Source: CAVXJN01 sp963773585
Lineage (GTDB): Bacteria > Pseudomonadota > Gammaproteobacteria > JASBUN01
Reading direction: 5' to 3'
DNA length: 64,000 nt
Assembly: GCA_963773585.1 (NCBI GenBank)
Contig: CAVZBR010000006.1
Coordinates: 372,001-436,000, forward strand
Part shown: piece after piece, positions 61,135-64,000 of the stretch
How the letters are laid out: the number at the start of each line of letters is the position of its first letter
Position numbering within the stretch: the first letter of the stretch is position 1
Translations under genes and position numbers: made by a program
The notes under the pieces: model-generated
Told to the model about the DNA's origin: nothing
Database searches by the model: none
Seen by the model: only the letters and a program-made list of their open reading frames with translations

Positions 61135-61210
61135 TGGTGGGCCGTGAAGGATTCGAACCTTCGACCAGCGGATTAAAAGTCCGATGCTCTACCGACTGAG
61201 CTAACGGCCC
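61135..61210 (-). tRNA. tRNA-Lys (anticodon UUU)
   Basis: A 76-nt cloverleaf on the minus strand beginning GGGCCGTTAGCTCAGTCGG, anticodon loop ACTTTTAAT with TTT, T arm GGTTCGAATCC, closing ACGGCCC-A with the CCA encoded. Confidence 0.96.
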
Positions 61211-61292
61211 GACAAAGTGCGGAATAATACAATATTAAGGGCCAATCACAAAGCCCCGCGGCCGACGACCGCCGCGAGGCTCAGGTGACAGA

Positions 61293-62603
61293 TTAAAGCG
61301 CTTCCAGCTTTCGCATTCCTTTCGGAAGCAGATGCATATCCACCAAAGAAGTCACCAGTGCGGAACCAAAGCTGGCGTCTTCGTGGAGCATTCGGTAGTA
61401 CTGGACCTTCATGGTCGTCGCACTGCCCCACACAATGCTGGCGAAGGTGATGAACGAGCCCAGCGCCAACGCGGACACGCCGGTTACGCCCTGACCGATG
61501 GTGCAACCCAGGCCCAGCACGCCGCCAAATCCCATCAGCACCGCACCGATGAAATGGTTCACGAAGTCACGGAACGACGCGAACCATTCCCAGCGAAAAC
61601 TTCGCGTGAATAAGGACCACAGCAAGGAACCGGCAATCACGCCCGCAAGCGCCATCACGCCGAAGGTCAGGTAAGGCTTTTGAAAGCCGTTGATGCCGTA
61701 ACGCAAGGTGTAACCCATCGGGTTGATGAAGGTAAACGATTGCGTATTCAGCGAACGGGCCTCGGCGGGTTTGACCGGGGCGGGTTTGGCGGCGTCCCCG
61801 TCGGATCCCATTCCGAGCGAATCGTCCTGATACATACTCCAATTGGCGACGTACTTATCCAAAGTAACGAGTTGCTGTTCACCGAAGAAATTCGCCTTCA
61901 CCTGCACCGTGCTGGTCACGTACCAGGCGCCGATTACAGCCAGGCCGACGATCAATCCGCCGAGAATGTTGTCGAAGCTGGTGCGGAAATCACGCGAACG
62001 GAAAATGAACGCAAACAGTCCCAGCGCCACCACGGCGCCGATAACCGTCCGGGCCATCAGTGCGTGATCGGGCGAAATCAGCGAGCCCAGATCCTGATTG
62101 CGGGGCAAGGTCACGCGCAGTCCCTGCATCCAAGGAAGGAAAAGCTCTGACATCAACGTTTTGTCGGTACCCGGGAATGGATACACCATGAAATAGGCGA
62201 TCACCGCGATCACCAGCAGGACCATGACGGATTTCAAATTGCCGCCACCGACGCGAATGAGCGTTTTGTTGCCGCAGCCGCTGGCGAGCGTCATGCCAAT
62301 GCCGAACATCACGCCACCGAACAGGTTCTCCGCCCAGATGAAAGTGTTGGATCGGTACGGCGGGAAAGAATCGGTGACATTGATGACGCCGGAATACTCT
62401 AGAATCACTACTCCCACCATCGCCACTGCGATCGCCAGCAGCCATGCACGGAAGCGACCGGTGTCGCCCATGTTTACCCAATCGGATACTGCACCCATGG
62501 TACAGAAATTGGTTTTATTGGCGACCGCCCCCAACACCAGCGCGATGGCGAAAGTCGACCACAACATGACCATCCAAGCTTGACCAAAACTTTCGAATAC
62601 CAT
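61293..62603 (-). CDS. YeeE/YedE family thiosulfate/sulfur-compound permease
   Basis: A 436-residue membrane protein of the YeeE/YedE (TsuA) family, with about eleven hydrophobic segments. Conserved cysteine motifs are TNFCTMGAVSDW, LASGCGNKTLIRVGGGN and GLGCTIGQGVTGVSALALGS; TsuA uses such cysteines to pass thiosulfate. A charged 50-residue linker (around 250-300, GSDGDAAKPAPVKPAEA) splits the protein into two halves. It lies next to soxB and a tRNA, so uptake or relay of sulfur compounds fits. ATG at 62603. Confidence 0.9.
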   Translation of the reverse strand: MVFESFGQAWMVMLWSTFAIALVLGAVANKTNFCTMGAVSDWVNMGDTGRFRAWLLAIAVAMVGVVILEYSGVINVTDSFPPYRSNTFIWAENLFGGVMFGIGMTLASGCGNKTLIRVGGGNLKSVMVLLVIAVIAYFMVYPFPGTDKTLMSELFLPWMQGLRVTLPRNQDLGSLISPDHALMARTVIGAVVALGLFAFIFRSRDFRTSFDNILGGLIVGLAVIGAWYVTSTVQVKANFFGEQQLVTLDKYVANWSMYQDDSLGMGSDGDAAKPAPVKPAEARSLNTQSFTFINPMGYTLRYGINGFQKPYLTFGVMALAGVIAGSLLWSLFTRSFRWEWFASFRDFVNHFIGAVLMGFGGVLGLGCTIGQGVTGVSALALGSFITFASIVWGSATTMKVQYYRMLHEDASFGSALVTSLVDMHLLPKGMRKLEAL

Positions 62604-62775
62604 GGCAATTGCCCTCTAAATGCGTTCCCCGGACTCATCGGCGGACTTCATTCTGAAAGGTGCAGATGGCTGGAACCTTTCGTGACGGACCGCTCAAGAA
62701 GCAAATCTGGCTGATTATACGCCGAACGCCGTCAGAGTGTCATTCCAGCAAAAAACACTTGAAAGCCAGGGAAAA

Positions 62776-63456
62776 TCAACGGTAGCGGGTTGGGTCGGGG
62801 AAAGCAGCGGCTGCGAAACCGGCGGCGCGGAGACGGCATGAATCGCATCGCCCGCACGCTGCCCCTGTGTCAGTCGCGGCATAGCAGGAAACTGTGAGCG
62901 AATAATCCACGCCCAGGTCGACGCCTCGGCGAATGATTTCCGCTTTACTCAAGTCGATGAGCGGGGCATGCACCTGAAATCGGGCCCCTTCCACGCCCGC
63001 TCGAGTAGCAAGTTTCGCCAACTGCTCGAAACAGGCGATGTATTCTGGACGACAGTCCGGGTACCCGGAGTAATCCACCGCATTGACGCCGATGAACAAA
63101 TCCCGGGCGCCAAGCACTTCCGCCCAGCCGAGTGCCAGCGCCAAAAATACTGTGTTGCGCGCGGGGACGTAGGTGACCGGTATGCCGCTGACCGGCTCGG
63201 TGGGAACCTCTATGGCGTGATCCGTCAACGCTGAACCGCCGATGCTACCGAGATCGATTTCGACCACCTTGTGCTCGGTTGCGCCCAACGCTTGCGCAAC
63301 CCGTTCAGCGGCCTGCAACTCAGCAGCGTGACGCTGACCGTAACGTAAGCTGAGTGTGTGGCACCGATAACCCTGTTCCCGCGCAATCGCGAGCACGGTC
63401 GCGGAATCCAGCCCGCCGGAGAGCAGCACCACCGCATCGCCGGCCGCACCGGTCAT
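62776..63456 (-). CDS. queC: 7-cyano-7-deazaguanine synthase QueC
   Basis: A 226-residue ATP-dependent enzyme that turns 7-carboxy-7-deazaguanine into preQ0 for queuosine. P-loop LLSGGLDSATVLA, YVPARNTVFLALALG and the C-terminal zinc site CYAATDTGAACGRCDSCRLR. ATG at 63456. queE is 53 bp upstream, so queE-queC form one unit. FolE2, at 7439, makes the earlier precursor. Confidence 0.95.
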   Translation of the reverse strand: MTGAAGDAVVLLSGGLDSATVLAIAREQGYRCHTLSLRYGQRHAAELQAAERVAQALGATEHKVVEIDLGSIGGSALTDHAIEVPTEPVSGIPVTYVPARNTVFLALALGWAEVLGARDLFIGVNAVDYSGYPDCRPEYIACFEQLAKLATRAGVEGARFQVHAPLIDLSKAEIIRRGVDLGVDYSLTVSCYAATDTGAACGRCDSCRLRAAGFAAAAFPDPTRYR

Positions 63457-63509
63457 GTCGAAACCGCCAATCTCAACGGAGTCGCCAAGAACAGTTTATT
63501 CATCATGGG

Positions 63510-64000
63510 TCAGCGGCCGGGTTCATCGCCCCACAACAGTTTGTGGAGCTGCACCTGAAAACGCACCGGCAGTCGATCTTCCAGAATCCACCCGGCAAGG
63601 GTGGCGGGAGGCAATTCATCGGCCACGGGCGAAAACAGCACGTCGCAGCGGCCGCTCAACTGCAGCAGCCGTAATTGTTGCCGTGCCCACTCGAAATCGT
63701 CCCGGTCAGCGATGACGAACTTCACTTGGTCGTGAGTACCGAGCCATTGCAGGTTTTCGTATCGATTGCGTGCCGATTCGCCCGAGCCGGGGGTCTTCAG
63801 ATCCATGACTTTGATCACCCGCGGATCGACCTCCGCCAGGTCCATGGCGCCGCTGGTTTCAAGGGAAACTTCATATCCGGCGTCGCATAGTGCGGCCAGT
63901 AATCGCGTACAGCCGGGTTGCGCCAGCGGCTCACCGCCGGTTACGCAGACATGGTGCGCGCCATAGGAGGACACCTCAGCGGCGATGGAGTCGAGCGACC
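63510..64000 (-). CDS. queE: 7-carboxy-7-deazaguanine synthase QueE (partial)
   Basis: The 3' part (about 163 residues) of the radical SAM enzyme that makes CDG; the start, with the CxxxCxxC cluster motif, lies beyond the right edge. Visible: SLDSIAAEVSSYGAHHVCVTGGEPLAQ (the GGEP SAM motif), SLETSGAMDLAEVDPRVIKVMDLKTPGSGE and QVKFVIADRDDFEWARQ, ending HKLLWGDEPGR. The frame is open to base 64000. queC follows directly. Confidence 0.93.
   Translation of the reverse strand, partial: SLDSIAAEVSSYGAHHVCVTGGEPLAQPGCTRLLAALCDAGYEVSLETSGAMDLAEVDPRVIKVMDLKTPGSGESARNRYENLQWLGTHDQVKFVIADRDDFEWARQQLRLLQLSGRCDVLFSPVADELPPATLAGWILEDRLPVRFQVQLHKLLWGDEPGR

Overview
This window reads as a high-GC chromosome segment of a sulfur-oxidising, motile, Gram-negative gammaproteobacterium. 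The signs are a periplasmic Sox thiosulfate-oxidation set (soxXYZA plus soxB), a rhodanese-TusA-DsrE2 sulfur-relay set, a YeeE/YedE thiosulfate-type permease, BamC, the proteobacterial nrdR-rib-nusB-thiL-pgpA gene order and three chemoreceptors. All identifications come from reading the proteins and recalling families; no database search was run, so the genus is not assigned. I see no insertion sequence, prophage, CRISPR array or rRNA gene. One tRNA-Lys gene is present.

Layout. 1-4067: start of parE, a CNP1-like secreted protein, then a minus-strand four-gene set (rubrerythrin, heterodisulfide-reductase-like Fe-S protein, encapsulated-ferritin-type ferroxidase, DUF3501) behind a good sigma-70 promoter whose start region carries a perfect palindrome. 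4171-8257: isoprenoid and folate/queuosine precursor genes (xseB, ispA, dxs, folE2). 8282-16629 (minus): retropepsin-like protease and small secreted protein, then pgpA, thiL, nusB, ribH, ribBA, ribE, ribD, nrdR, glyA. 16899-27196: histone-deacetylase-like hydrolase, ettA, single-domain response regulator, DUF815 ATPase, a block of five 57-bp repeats, msrPQ, purL. 27405-38820: chemoreceptor, MBL hydrolase, bamC, dapA, GalT-like transferase, GcvR-like ACT protein, bcp, PIN-PhoH ATPase, AI-2E-type permease, LysR regulator. 38913-44339: RND pump, its adaptor and a FeeM-like N-acyl amino acid synthase. 44389-48440: two chemoreceptors around a PhnD-like binding protein. 48502-53487: two tandem paralogous secreted proteins of unknown function and two divergent FadL-type porins. 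53567-62603: sulfur-relay genes, BepA-like protease, sox genes, tRNA-Lys, YeeE/YedE permease. 62776-64000: queC and the 3' part of queE.

How the parts fit. Thiosulfate would be oxidised on SoxYZ by SoxAX and SoxB; no soxCD is in the window, as in organisms that pass sulfane sulfur to stored sulfur or to cytoplasmic carriers. Rhodanese, TusA and DsrE2 are the kind of proteins that carry that sulfur inside the cell, and FadL-type porins may admit hydrophobic substrates. The rubrerythrin/ferritin-like/Fe-S set looks like a peroxide and iron handling unit with its own operator, and is my best candidate for a poorly described system. The riboflavin operon carries two divergent enzymes: a RibBA whose RibA half has lost zinc ligands, and a ThiL without its N-terminal Gly-Asp-Asp motif.
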